Positions 36,158 through 44,809 of a stretch of 64,000 nt of DNA are shown piece by piece. The DNA comes from an alpha proteobacterium L41A (GTDB taxonomy: Bacteria; Pseudomonadota; Alphaproteobacteria; Caulobacterales; Caulobacteraceae), in assembly GCA_000335735.1 (NCBI GenBank), contig AMYY01000002.1, positions 62,001-126,000 on the forward strand, written 5' to 3'. Below the pieces are notes generated by a model, which was given only the letters and a program-made list of their open reading frames with translations, had not been told where the DNA came from and ran no database searches. Both the position numbers and the translations under genes were made by a program. Numbering within the stretch: the stretch's first letter is position 1; each line of letters opens with the position of its first letter.

Positions 36158-36885
36158 ATCCCGCTGCCGTCATCCTCGACCGGCGGCGGGGTCAGTAGCA
36201 GGAAGGCGCGAATCCAGGCGGTCAGCACCGCCCGGTCATTGGGCCGCTTCAGACTGTCGATCGCCTGATCCGCCACATCATGCGGGATGCGCGCTCCGCG
36301 CCGTCCCTCGATCAGGGCCGCCGCATAGTCCGGCTGAAACTCCGGGTGGCACTGGAACGAGATCGCATCGTCGCCCCACGCCAGACCGGCGTAGGGCGTA
36401 AAGCCGCTGGACGCGATCACCCGCGCATCGTCCGAAACCGAGACGACCTGATCCTGATGCGACACGGGAATGGCGATCGTCCGCGCCCGCGGATACATCC
36501 ACGGCGCATCCTCACGCACGTCATAGCGGTGCAGCCCGACGCCCCATCCCCTGTGCGACTTCTCGACCACGCCGCCGAACGCATGGGCCAGCGCCTGATG
36601 CCCGAAACAGATGCCGACCAGCCGTGTCCGCCCCCGCGCCGCCCTCAGCCAATCGATCAACTGCGGGATCCACGGCAGGTCGTCATAGACCCCCGCCGCC
36701 GACCCTGTGACGATGGCACCCTGAAAGACGGAAGGATCCTCGGGCAGATGCCCCGACTGAACGTCGAACCGCGTCGTCGGCACGCCCTCGCCCAACAGGG
36801 CCCGAAACCGCGCGGGATAGTCGTCGAAATCGTCCTTCAGATGTTCCGGCGGGTGCCCGGTTTCCAGAATGGCGATGCGCGTCAT
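36154..36885 (-). CDS. Class I glutamine amidotransferase (GMP synthase-like)
   Basis: 243 aa. The nucleophile elbow is LVGICFGHQALAHAFGG, and the His-Glu pair follows in SFQCHPEFQPDY, so the triad is complete. The VTGSAAGVYDD segment forms the oxyanion region. Stand-alone members act on gamma-glutamyl compounds or as unknown amidotransferases; no synthase partner is next to it. It lies 22 bp downstream of rlmJ on the same strand and may share its transcript. Confidence 0.88.
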   Translation of the reverse strand: MTRIAILETGHPPEHLKDDFDDYPARFRALLGEGVPTTRFDVQSGHLPEDPSVFQGAIVTGSAAGVYDDLPWIPQLIDWLRAARGRTRLVGICFGHQALAHAFGGVVEKSHRGWGVGLHRYDVREDAPWMYPRARTIAIPVSHQDQVVSVSDDARVIASSGFTPYAGLAWGDDAISFQCHPEFQPDYAAALIEGRRGARIPHDVADQAIDSLKRPNDRAVLTAWIRAFLLLTPPPVEDDGSGI

Positions 36886-36907
36886 GCAACCAACCTAGTG
36901 ACTGCGG

Positions 36908-37723
36908 TCAGAAGGTCCAGACCTCGGCCCGTCCGCCCGCTTCGCCGAGCGCCCCGGCGACCCAGCCGCAAATCTCGGTCGCGGCCGCTTCCGCGCCCGC
37001 CGGCGGATTGACCACCACCATGGCGCAGCCGTTCATCTTCATCGGATTGGTCAGCGGCCTCAGCCGCGCCTCGGCGACCAGGGTCGGCCCCGCCTTGCCC
37101 TGCAGCCGCCGGATGAAGCCGTCGAAGGTCTCCAGATCCTTCAGCGGCGTCCAGATGGCCACCGTCGCCGTCGGATCACGCCTCACCACCGAAATCGCAG
37201 TCTCGGCCGAGCGGATATAGTCGTCAGGCTTCTCGAACGGCGGGTCGATCAGCACCAGCGGCCCGCTTACCTTCGCCGCCTCCGCGACCACCGCCGCGTA
37301 GCCGTCGCCCTCGCGCGCCTCGGCGTTCGCTCGCCCCTTCAGCGCCTCGGCCAGCATGACCCGAACCGGCGGGTTCAGCTCGAACCCGACATACCGACCG
37401 CCGGGCGTCAGCGCGTCCGCGATCAGCACCGGCGACCCCGGATAGAACCGCGCCCCGCCGTCGGGATTCAGCGCCGCGACCTCGCCCGCCAGCGCGTCCA
37501 TCAGGGGGGTACGCCCCTCCGCGGACATCAGCCGCGCCACCCCGGCCTCGGCCTCCTTCGACCGCGCGCCATCGCCCGACAGATCGTACAACCCCGCCCC
37601 CGCATGGGTATCGAAGACCGTCAGCGGCCCCGCCGCCTGCCTAGCCTTCACCAGCCAAAGCACCAGGGCGTGCTTGACCAGGTCGGCGAAGTTTCCGGCG
37701 TGAAAGCTGTGGCGATAGTTCAT
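36908..37723 (-). CDS. rlmJ: 23S rRNA (adenine(2030)-N6)-methyltransferase
   Basis: 271 aa. The family N-terminus MNYRHSFHAGNFADLVKHAL is exact in form. The methyl-donor region is YPGSPVLIADAL, and the catalytic motif IV is VLIDPPFEKPDDY (N/D-P-P-F). It methylates A2030 of 23S rRNA. First gene before the GATase. Confidence 0.94.
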   Translation of the reverse strand: MNYRHSFHAGNFADLVKHALVLWLVKARQAAGPLTVFDTHAGAGLYDLSGDGARSKEAEAGVARLMSAEGRTPLMDALAGEVAALNPDGGARFYPGSPVLIADALTPGGRYVGFELNPPVRVMLAEALKGRANAEAREGDGYAAVVAEAAKVSGPLVLIDPPFEKPDDYIRSAETAISVVRRDPTATVAIWTPLKDLETFDGFIRRLQGKAGPTLVAEARLRPLTNPMKMNGCAMVVVNPPAGAEAAATEICGWVAGALGEAGGRAEVWTF

Positions 37724-37814
37724 GCCGCCTCGTCCCGCGCCCGGCCCGCGCGGTCAAGCGGAACTCGCGCGCCAGACACGGCGTTCGGCCTAAGTCCTTG
37801 TACGGAAAGATGCG

Positions 37815-38159
37815 ATGGCCGCCAAAACCACCCTCACCGACGCGCAACGCAAGCCGCCCAACGGCGTCGCGACCCAGGCCAAGCGCGGTCTCGACCTGCG
37901 CGACAAGCACGACCGGGGCGGCACCGAGGTCGGCGTGCGCCGCGCCCATCAATTGGCGGACCAGAAGCCCGTCTCGGACAAGGACATCAAGGACATCTAC
38001 AGCTACTTCGCCCGCCACACCGTGGACAAGGACGGCAAGGGCTGGGGCAGCCGCACCGATCCTTCCGCCGGCTATATCGCCTGGCTGCTGTGGGGCGGCG
38101 ACCCGGCCGAACGCTGGATCAAACGGCTGCATGACCGTCTCGAAAAGGCGAACGGGTGA
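37815..38159 (+). CDS. Small protein upstream of topoisomerase IB (114 aa)
   Basis: A highly charged soluble protein. The N-terminal half is basic; the second half carries a helical pattern ending PSAGYIAWLLWGGDPAERWI. From memory that signature resembles a small domain seen in phage head or protease proteins; I cannot verify it here. Its TGA overlaps the start of the topoisomerase IB gene (GTGATG), so the two are co-translated. It may help that enzyme or simply travel with it. Confidence 0.72.
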   Translation: MAAKTTLTDAQRKPPNGVATQAKRGLDLRDKHDRGGTEVGVRRAHQLADQKPVSDKDIKDIYSYFARHTVDKDGKGWGSRTDPSAGYIAWLLWGGDPAERWIKRLHDRLEKANG

Positions 38160-39181
38160 TGGCAGACGGATCGCACGCCTTCGACATCGCCGCCGAAGTC
38201 CCCCAAGGCCTCAGCTATTGCAGCGACGAGTTCGCGGGCCTGACGCGCCGCCGCGCCGGCAAGGGCTGGTCGTATCGCGACGCCAAGGGCAAGACCGTGA
38301 CGGACGCCAAGACCCTGGCCCGCATCCGCGCCCTGGCCATTCCGCCTGCCTGGACTGACGTCTGGATCTGTCCCAAGGCCAACGGCCATATCCAGGCCAC
38401 CGGCCGGGACGTGAAGGGCCGCAAACAATACCGCTATCACAACGACTGGAGCACGGCCCGCTCCGAGAACAAGTTCGACAAGCTGCCGGCCTTCTCTCGG
38501 AACTTGCCGAAACTGCGGGAGAAGGTCGAACATGATCTGGCTCTTCGCGGCGTCTGTCGCGACAAGGTGCTGGCCACCGCCGTGCGCCTGCTGGAGATCA
38601 CCCTGATCCGGGTCGGCAACTCCATATACGCCAAACAGAACCGCAGCTACGGCCTGACGACCCTGCACAAACGTCACATCGACGTGGACGGCGCGGCCCT
38701 GACGTTCGAGTTTCGCGGCAAGAGCGGCAAGGATCACAGCGTCAGCGTCAAGGACCGGCGCCTGGCCAAGGTTGTGCGGCAGCTTGAAGGCCTGCCCGGC
38801 CAGCAACTGTTCAAATACCGCGCGGCCGACGGCACGCTATGCCCGGTCGATTCCGATGATGTGAACGCATACATCCGCGAGGCGATGGGCGAGCAGTTCT
38901 CGGCCAAGGACTTCCGCACCTGGGCAGGTACCGTCTCGGCGGCGCGGGCGCTGCGCGACACCGAGGCCCCGACCTCGCCTACCGACGCCAAGCGAAAGAT
39001 CACCGTCTGCGTCAAGGCCGTCGCCGGCCTGTTGGGCAACACCCCAACCGTCTGCCGCGCTTCCTACGTCCACCCCAAGGTCTTCGCCCTGTTCGAAAGC
39101 GGCGAAATCGGCAAGGCCTTGCCGGGGTCGGAGACCAAGGGGTTCGAAAAGGCGCTGATCAAACAACTGCTGGCGGTGTGA
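38159..39181 (+). CDS. DNA topoisomerase IB (poxvirus-like)
   Basis: 340 aa from ATG 38159; a GTG codon directly before it is also possible. N-terminal domain: YCSDEFAGLTRRRAGKGWSY and IPPAWTDVWICPKANGHIQA. The catalytic domain has RVGNSIYAKQNRSYGLTTL, FEFRGKSGKDH, FRTWAGTVSAARAL and the late NTPTVCRASYVHPKV with the nucleophilic tyrosine. Arg, Lys, Arg, His and Tyr are all present. It relaxes supercoils by a 3'-phosphotyrosyl intermediate. Confidence 0.93.
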   Translation: MADGSHAFDIAAEVPQGLSYCSDEFAGLTRRRAGKGWSYRDAKGKTVTDAKTLARIRALAIPPAWTDVWICPKANGHIQATGRDVKGRKQYRYHNDWSTARSENKFDKLPAFSRNLPKLREKVEHDLALRGVCRDKVLATAVRLLEITLIRVGNSIYAKQNRSYGLTTLHKRHIDVDGAALTFEFRGKSGKDHSVSVKDRRLAKVVRQLEGLPGQQLFKYRAADGTLCPVDSDDVNAYIREAMGEQFSAKDFRTWAGTVSAARALRDTEAPTSPTDAKRKITVCVKAVAGLLGNTPTVCRASYVHPKVFALFESGEIGKALPGSETKGFEKALIKQLLAV

Positions 39182-39248
39182 CGCGATTGGCGGCTTAAAT
39201 TCGGCGCGGCGTCTTCTGAAGCGTTCGCCCCCGCCCTATCTTCGCCCC

Positions 39249-40052
39249 ATGCCCATCGCCCGTCTCGACAGTCGCGCCCTGATCTCCGTCACGGGCGAGG
39301 AGGCGAAACCCTTCCTGCATAATCTGCTGACCCAGGACGTGGAGACGCTGGCCGACGGCGAACTGCGGTTCGGCGCCCTTCTGTCCCCGCCTGGCCGCCT
39401 GCTGTTCGACCTCTTCCTTCTTGGACAGGCTGACGGCGTTGTTCTGGATGTCGCCGCCGAGCGCCGCGACGCCCTGATCCAGCGCCTGTCGATGTACAGG
39501 CTGCGCGCCAAGGTTCAGGTCGCCGCCGACGACCACCCGGTGTTCGCCGCCTGGCCCGAGGCGCCCGCCGGCTTCATCCTCGACCCCCGCACGTCCCTGA
39601 TGGGCGGCCGATTCTATGGCGAGGCGACTGCGGACGCCGCCGAGGCCGACTACGACGCCCATCGCCTGTCGATCGGCCTGCCCGATCCGACCGCCGACGC
39701 GCCCCAGGACAAGACCTATCCGATCGAGGCCGACTTTGACCTGCTGAACGGCATCGATTTCCAGAAGGGCTGTTTCGTCGGCCAGGAGACGACCTCGCGC
39801 ATGAAGCGCCGGGGCACGATCAAGAACCGGATGCTGCCGCTGGACTTCGACGGCCCGCCCCCCGCCTTCGGCGCCGAGGTCCTGAAGGGCGAACTGCGCG
39901 CGGGCGAGGTCCTCTCGGGGCAGGACGGTTCGGTCATGGCCCTTCTGCGCGTCGACCGCCTCGACGGCGACCTGACCGTGGACGGCCGCCCGGTGCGCTT
40001 GCGCAAACCCGCCTGGATGGGCGAGGACGTCCTTCCCTCCTCCAACGCGTGA
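39249..40052 (+). CDS. ygfZ: Folate-binding Fe-S cluster protein YgfZ/GcvT-like
   Basis: 267 aa. The YgfZ signature KGCFVGQE appears as FQKGCFVGQETTSRMKRRG at about residue 174. The N-terminus (ALISVTGEEAKPFLHNLLTQ) fits the aminomethyltransferase-like fold. These proteins use folate to help maintain certain iron-sulfur enzymes. It overlaps or abuts the SDR gene that follows (GTGA at 40049-40052). Confidence 0.92.
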   Translation: MPIARLDSRALISVTGEEAKPFLHNLLTQDVETLADGELRFGALLSPPGRLLFDLFLLGQADGVVLDVAAERRDALIQRLSMYRLRAKVQVAADDHPVFAAWPEAPAGFILDPRTSLMGGRFYGEATADAAEADYDAHRLSIGLPDPTADAPQDKTYPIEADFDLLNGIDFQKGCFVGQETTSRMKRRGTIKNRMLPLDFDGPPPAFGAEVLKGELRAGEVLSGQDGSVMALLRVDRLDGDLTVDGRPVRLRKPAWMGEDVLPSSNA

Positions 40053-40060
40053 GCCCCCCC

Positions 40061-40819
40061 ATGAAGATCGCCGATCAGATCGTTCTCGTCACCGGCGGGG
40101 CGCGCGGCGTCGGCGCCGCGTGCGTCCGCGCCTTCGCCCATGAAGGCGCCCACGTCGTCATCAATTGGAGGAACAGCGGCGAGGCCGCGAACGCCCTAGC
40201 CGCCGAGATCGGCGAGCGCGCCCTCGCCCTCCAGGCCGACGTGACCGACCGCGCGGCGGTGGACGCCATGGTCGCGGCCGCCCAAGCCCGCTTCGGCGGC
40301 GCCGTCACCACCGTCGTCAACAACGCCCTGGACTACAGCTTCAACGGCGACGCCCGGTCGCAGATGACCGCCATCGGCTGGGACGAGATGGATCGCCAGT
40401 TCTCGACCGTCGTGCGCGGTGCCCTGAACCTGATCCAGGCGACCGCGCCCGGCATGGCTGCGGCCCGGTTCGGCCGCATCGTCAACATCGGCACCAATCT
40501 GTTCCAGAACCCGGTCGTGCCCTACCACGACTACACCGCCGCCAAGGCCGCCCTGCTCAGCCTGACCCGCACCGCCGCCGGCGACCTCGGCCCTGACGGC
40601 GTCACCGTCAACATGGTCTCGGGCGGTCTCCTGCGCACCACCGACGCCAGCGCCGCCACGCCCGAGGCCGTCTTCGACCTCATCGCCGGCATGACCCCGC
40701 TGCGATCGGTGACCACGCCGGAAGAGTTCGCCGACGCCGTCCTCTTCTTCGCCTCCCCCTGGAGCCGCGCGGTCACCGGCCAGAACCTGGTCGTGGACGG
40801 CGGATTGGTCCGGGACTGA
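40061..40819 (+). CDS. SDR family oxidoreductase (3-oxoacyl-ACP reductase-like)
   Basis: 252 aa. The NAD(P) site is VLVTGGARGVGAACVRAFA (T-G-G-x3-G-x-G); NNALDYSF is the N-N-A-G-like strand, with Leu in place of Gly. The catalytic motif is Y-x3-K in VPYHDYTAAKAALLSL, and the C-terminal VTGQNLVVDGG is classical. A GTG at 40049 overlapping the ygfZ stop is an alternative start. Substrate unknown. Confidence 0.88.
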   Translation: MKIADQIVLVTGGARGVGAACVRAFAHEGAHVVINWRNSGEAANALAAEIGERALALQADVTDRAAVDAMVAAAQARFGGAVTTVVNNALDYSFNGDARSQMTAIGWDEMDRQFSTVVRGALNLIQATAPGMAAARFGRIVNIGTNLFQNPVVPYHDYTAAKAALLSLTRTAAGDLGPDGVTVNMVSGGLLRTTDASAATPEAVFDLIAGMTPLRSVTTPEEFADAVLFFASPWSRAVTGQNLVVDGGLVRD

Positions 40820-40837
40820 AATGATGACCGTCTCCTC

Positions 40838-40981
40838 CCTATCGCATGGCGATGGGGAGGTGGCGCGGCGCTCTTGCGCCGTGACGGAGGGGCTCTTAGG
40901 CGCCTCACCGCCGCCTGTGGGACTTCAAAGAGCCCCTCCACCGCTTTGCGATCCCCCTCCCCATTTCATGGGGAGGAGACG
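40838..40981. repeat. Intergenic palindromic repeat element
   Basis: A 12-bp perfect inverted pair, GGAGGGGCTCTT at 40886-40897 and AAGAGCCCCTCC at 40928-40939, sits inside a longer imperfect symmetry. CCTCCCTATCGCATGGCGAT near 40833-40853 pairs with a CCCCATTTCATGGGGAGG region near 40960-40977. It looks like a mobile or REP-like intergenic element, which I think recurs in related genomes, though only one copy is visible here. Confidence 0.55.
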
Positions 40982-41315
40982 AGACACATCCTATTATCGC
41001 AGAATATTTTACGGTATTCCAGTCGCTTAGCTTTTACCAGCGTCAATCGACCGTCCCCTTCCTAAACGCCCTTACAATGCGCAGTTTTACGACGAAGGGA
41101 GACGAAGATCTGGGCTTGTCGCACTGTTTTTCCGCCGTCAAACTTCACCCGCGAAATTGCACTTTCTTGCACTTTGCACGCGTTCTTGAGGTGCAGTGCA
41201 GTTGCGCCCAGCCTCCGAGATTAGACGAATTAGACACTTTAGACGGTGTTTTTCCTCCGTCGCCCCGACGCCGAACGCCCTTCCATCAATCGGAACAGAC
41301 TGGCAACTTCAGGCC
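40982..41315. other. Non-coding spacer before tag
   Basis: No convincing gene. It is AT-richer than its surroundings. TTAGAC occurs three times at exact 9-bp spacing (41221, 41230, 41239), and TTGCACTTT twice in tandem (about 41157-41175). These may be regulator sites for tag. Open frames here have no ribosome-binding site or recognisable product. Confidence 0.5.
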
Positions 41316-41924
41316 ATGACCGACTCACACGCCTCAGAGGTTTTCGGCGGCCGATGCGGCTGGTGCGGGACCGACCCGCTCTATGTCGCCTATCACGACA
41401 CCGAATGGGGCGTGCCTGAGCGCGATCCCCGCGCCCTGTGGGAAAAGCTGGTGCTCGACGGCTTTCAGGCCGGCCTTGCCTGGATCACCATCCTCAGAAA
41501 ACGCGACGGCATCCGCGACGCCTTCGACGGTTTCGATCCCGAGATCGTCGCCCGCTATAAAGAGGCCGATATCCAGCGCCTGTTGTGCGATCCGCGCATC
41601 ATCCGCTCGCGCGCCAAGATCAACGCGGCCATCCGGGGCGCCCAGATCTGGCTTCAGATGCGTGATGACGGCGAGGACTTCTCCGCCTGGCTCTGGTCCT
41701 TCGTCGGCGGCGAACCGATCCAGACCCACTACGCCGACTATCGCCAGGCCCCGACCCAGACCGAACAGTCCGTCGCCATGGCCAAGGCCCTGAAGAAACG
41801 CGGATTCAACTTCTGCGGCCCGGTCATCGTCTACGCCTTCATGCAGGCGGTCGGCATGGTCAACGATCACCAGACGACCTGCTTCCGTCACGCCCAGGTT
41901 CGTGCGATGGCGGGCCATGGCTAA
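41316..41924 (+). CDS. tag: DNA-3-methyladenine glycosylase I
   Basis: 202 aa from ATG 41316. N-terminal [20 protein letters not shown] has the zinc-binding and base-recognition residues, then [20 protein letters not shown] and [20 protein letters not shown] with the late HQTTCFRH zinc ligands. It removes 3-methyladenine from alkylated DNA. Its end overlaps the rnhB start by 8 bp. Confidence 0.95.
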   Translation: MTDSHASEVFGGRCGWCGTDPLYVAYHDTEWGVPERDPRALWEKLVLDGFQAGLAWITILRKRDGIRDAFDGFDPEIVARYKEADIQRLLCDPRIIRSRAKINAAIRGAQIWLQMRDDGEDFSAWLWSFVGGEPIQTHYADYRQAPTQTEQSVAMAKALKKRGFNFCGPVIVYAFMQAVGMVNDHQTTCFRHAQVRAMAGHG

Positions 41925-42558
41925 AGCCCCCGCGAATCCAAAAGCCTTCCCGACCCTCGCGCTGGAAACGGTGCTGATGCAGCGGGTCAAAGGTCACGTC
42001 TGCGGCGTGGACGAGGCCGGGCGTGGTCCCTGGGCCGGGCCCGTCTCGGCGGCGGCTGTGATCCTGAACCCTGACGACCTGCCGCCCGGCATCAACGACT
42101 CCAAGGCCCTGACGGAAAAGCGCCGCGCCGCCCTGGAGCCCGAGGTCAAGGCCCGCGCCGTCGCCTGGGGCGTCGGCTTCGCCTCGGTGGAGGAGATTGA
42201 GGAAATGAACATCCTGCACGCCACGGGTCTGGCCATGTGCCGCGCCATCGAGGCCTTGCAGGTCCAGCCGGTCGCCGCCCTGGTCGACGGCAACTATCGC
42301 TTCAAGCTTCCCTGCGAAATCCAGACGGTCGTCGGCGGCGACGGCCTGTCGCTATCCATCGCAGCGGCCTCCATCCTGGCCAAGACCGCGCGGGATCGTT
42401 TAATGATCGATCTGGACGCCCAGTATCCCGGGTACGGCTTCGCCAGCCACAAGGGCTACAACGCCCCCATCCACCAGAACGCTTTGAAAACCTTGGGCCC
42501 CTGCCCCGCCCATCGGCGCAGCTGGTCGCCGATCAAGGCGCTGTTGCAGTGGGCCTGA
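41917..42558 (+). CDS. rnhB: Ribonuclease HII
   Basis: 213 aa from ATG 41917, which overlaps the tag stop. The metal site opens with [20 protein letters not shown] (D-E), with the further Asp residues in ALVDGNYRF and AKTARDRLM, and SHKGYNAP is the conserved tail motif. It removes RNA from RNA:DNA hybrids and misincorporated ribonucleotides. Co-translated with tag, giving a small repair operon. Confidence 0.96.
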   Translation: MAKAPANPKAFPTLALETVLMQRVKGHVCGVDEAGRGPWAGPVSAAAVILNPDDLPPGINDSKALTEKRRAALEPEVKARAVAWGVGFASVEEIEEMNILHATGLAMCRAIEALQVQPVAALVDGNYRFKLPCEIQTVVGGDGLSLSIAAASILAKTARDRLMIDLDAQYPGYGFASHKGYNAPIHQNALKTLGPCPAHRRSWSPIKALLQWA

Positions 42559-42565
42559 CGCCGTC

Positions 42566-42844
42566 TCAGATGTGCAGGAAGCCGCCCAGCAGCGCGCCCA
42601 TCAGGGCCGCCACAGCCGCCCCGGCGATCGCCATCATCCAGCGCGGCGGCGGCGCCACCTCGGGCTCCACGTCGATGTGTTCGGCGGGCTGAACCGCCTC
42701 GACCGGGCGGGCGTAACGCGCGGCGTTGTGGGTGAAGGTCGCATCCGCCGTCCGCGGCGCCCACGAGCGCGGCTCGGCTGCCGGACGAACGCGGTAATCG
42801 TCGGGGCGATCAGTCTTGGGAGCGGTGTACGGGTGCGGTTGCAT
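42566..42844 (-). CDS. Small C-terminally anchored membrane protein (92 aa)
   Basis: A Pro-rich, charged N-terminal 65 residues (MQPHPYTAPKTDRPDDYRVR) is followed by one C-terminal hydrophobic segment (MMAIAGAAVAALMGALLGGF). This is a tail-anchored topology with the bulk probably in the cytoplasm. No family is recognised. It ends 7 bp from the convergent rnhB stop and lies 62 bp downstream of the DNA methylase gene on the same strand. Confidence 0.65.
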   Translation of the reverse strand: MQPHPYTAPKTDRPDDYRVRPAAEPRSWAPRTADATFTHNAARYARPVEAVQPAEHIDVEPEVAPPPRWMMAIAGAAVAALMGALLGGFLHI

Positions 42845-42906
42845 AGTCCCTCAACGGCGCGAAACGATTCGCGTTCCGCCCAACCCGCCGTTGTTTTCAT
42901 TGGTGT

Positions 42907-43944
42907 CTATGCGGCCACGGGCAGGGCCACCGGCCGCTCCGTCACCACGAACAGATGCTCGACGTTCTTGAGCCGCCCCACCTGCCCAACCTTCTCGCCC
43001 TTGGGGTTATGAATGCCGATCCGGGCGCCGACATAGCGGGGGTGCGGCACCTCCAACACCTGCACATGGCCCCGCGCCGACAGCATCTCGACCAGGTCGG
43101 CGCGGCTCAGATACCCCTCGTCATTGAAGCTGACGATCAGGTTCGGCGCCTTGACCCGCTCGATCACGGTCCGCAGGGCCGGACCGATGCCGGGCCGGCT
43201 GTTGAACGCGCTCTTGCGCGTCCTCACGTCCACCCGCTTGTTGGCGATCCCATAGGTCTCGGGCCGGTCCCATAGCACCAGGCTCTCCCAGCAGTGGTAG
43301 TTCCCCAGATAGGAATGCTGATTGTAAGGCGGATCCAGATAAACCAAATCCGCCTCGACCTGTTCGGCGATCTCGACCGCATCGCCCTGCGTCGCGCGGC
43401 ACGGCCCGTCCACGGCCGGAACCAGATCCGGCGTCCGCAGCTCCAGCGTCTTCAACGCCCTCGGCGCCCATTGCTTCATATAGGCCATCTGAACCCCGGC
43501 GGTGGAATCCACCCGGTCCGCCGCCTCCATCAGGCTGACCAGAGCGATGGCCTTGAGTTCCGGCTCCAGTCCCATCGCCTCGATGCGGTCGCGCATGGCG
43601 TCGATCCGCGCCCCGTTGTCCGGGTGGAAATATCGCGCATCCTGACAAAAGGCCTGGGTGAACCAGCCCGCCTCGGGCTTCACCGTCCGCAACTCGGCCA
43701 GCACGACCTCGGCCCGCTGGACCCACCGCTCTCGATCCGCCTGAACATAGGTCGTCGCCAAGGCGTGGGCATAGGCGTTCAGGTCGTTCGACCAGACTTG
43801 AAACCCCAGCTTCTTCAAGGCATGCCCGACCCGCGCCGTGCCCGAAAACAGATCACACACCCGCCCGCCCTGCGGCAGCACCCCCGCCACCGCACCTGTC
43901 ACATGCCCCAGCAAGGCGCGCTTGGAGCCGATATATTTGATCAT
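42907..43944 (-). CDS. Orphan D12-class DNA adenine methyltransferase
   Basis: 345 aa. KYIGSKRALLGHV at the start and VCDLFSGTARVGHALKKLGF (motif I, SAM binding) lead to VYLDPPYNQHSYLGNYHCWE, where D-P-P-Y is the catalytic motif IV. This order is that of the alpha (D12, Dam-like) group making N6-methyladenine. There is no restriction enzyme gene beside it, so it is an orphan, or functions in regulation. The recognition site cannot be read from sequence. Confidence 0.88.
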   Translation of the reverse strand: MIKYIGSKRALLGHVTGAVAGVLPQGGRVCDLFSGTARVGHALKKLGFQVWSNDLNAYAHALATTYVQADRERWVQRAEVVLAELRTVKPEAGWFTQAFCQDARYFHPDNGARIDAMRDRIEAMGLEPELKAIALVSLMEAADRVDSTAGVQMAYMKQWAPRALKTLELRTPDLVPAVDGPCRATQGDAVEIAEQVEADLVYLDPPYNQHSYLGNYHCWESLVLWDRPETYGIANKRVDVRTRKSAFNSRPGIGPALRTVIERVKAPNLIVSFNDEGYLSRADLVEMLSARGHVQVLEVPHPRYVGARIGIHNPKGEKVGQVGRLKNVEHLFVVTERPVALPVAA

Positions 43945-44023
43945 GACGCGGCCCGACTCATCGCGGCAGCATAGCGGGTTGCAGCAAAGCGCGAGAGGGG
44001 CCGCGTCGAGAGCCCTAGTAGCC

Positions 44024-44680
44024 TCAGAACTTGCGGCTTACGCCCAAAGACACGACCCACGGATCGAGGTTCACGCTGGACTTCAGGGCGCCGTCGTTAA
44101 TCTTGGCGTCGGTCTCGAACCAGACCTTCTTGACGTCGACATTCAGGCTCCAGGGCCCCTGAATCCCGACATCCGTGCCCGCTTGAAGCGCGTAGCCGAA
44201 ACCGTCGTCCAGATCGACGGTGAAGCCGTTCTTGTCCTTGCCGCTGTAGAACAGCATGTAGTTCACGCCAGCGCCGACATAGGGGCTGAAGCTCCCCTGG
44301 CTCAGCGGGCGGTATTGCAGGGTGACCACCGGCGGCAGGACCCAGGTCTCATGCACGGCCACGTCCGTCGCGCCGCCCTGGGCGCGAATCTCGTGCTGGG
44401 TCGTACCCAGGATCGCCTCGACCGCGAAGTGATCGGTCAGGAAGTAGGTGAAGCCCAGGGTCGGCATGACGCTGTCCCCCACATCCACCTTCAGGCCGGT
44501 GTCCGCGCCCGCAGCCGTGGTGATGGCGTCATCGGCCTGGGAGAAGACGTCGGTGACGCGCCCGCTCACCAGGAAGTCGCCCTTCTTCGGGGCCTCCCAA
44601 GCGACGGATGTCTGAGCGAAGGCCGGCGCCGCGCAGGCGGTGAAGGCGACGGCGGCAAGCAGCAGGGTCTTGGTATTCAT
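44024..44680 (-). CDS. ompW: OmpW family outer membrane protein
   Basis: 218 aa. Signal peptide to about residue 22 (APAFAQ), then an eight-strand barrel pattern: FLVSGRVTDVF, MPTLGFTYFLTDHFAVEAIL, PPVVTLQYRP, FSPYVGAGVNYMLFY, and a C-terminal GVSRKF ending in Phe as needed for BAM recognition. A weak FNR-like site and a 17-bp inverted repeat lie upstream (44767-44809), placing it near the hemN-cyd regulon. Confidence 0.9.
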   Translation of the reverse strand: MNTKTLLLAAVAFTACAAPAFAQTSVAWEAPKKGDFLVSGRVTDVFSQADDAITTAAGADTGLKVDVGDSVMPTLGFTYFLTDHFAVEAILGTTQHEIRAQGGATDVAVHETWVLPPVVTLQYRPLSQGSFSPYVGAGVNYMLFYSGKDKNGFTVDLDDGFGYALQAGTDVGIQGPWSLNVDVKKVWFETDAKINDGALKSSVNLDPWVVSLGVSRKF

Positions 44681-44766
44681 CTTCTGATCCCCGACGCCCT
44701 GGCCGCCTCGTGCGGCCTTCGTCAGGCGTCTGAGCGGGGATGTGCGCCCCGGTGGACGCCTCGGCC

Positions 44767-44780
44767 TTGATCCAGCGCAA
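44767..44780. promoter_or_regulatory. Weak FNR-like half-site upstream of ompW
   Basis: TTGAT-CCAG-CGCAA: a perfect left half and a right half with two changes from ATCAA. It is 87 bp before the ompW ATG. The call is supported by the perfect box at the cyd promoter but is weak alone. Confidence 0.3.
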
Positions 44781-44792
44781 ATCGTTCAGCGG

Positions 44793-44809
44793 GTGGACAA
44801 TCTGTCCAC
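44793..44809. promoter_or_regulatory. 17-bp inverted repeat upstream of ompW
   Basis: GTGGACA-ATC-TGTCCAC, a perfect 7-bp inverted pair starting right after the hemN stop. There is no T-run after it, so it is not an ordinary terminator. It closely resembles the repeat at 49224-49240. Confidence 0.5.

Noticed and set aside
40838-41315. CRISPR array
   Set aside because: Repeats are few and short with no regular spacers; no cas genes in the window.
41077-41319. 80-codon frame in the spacer before tag
   Set aside because: No ribosome-binding site, no domain, and it would overlap the tag start and the 9-bp repeats.
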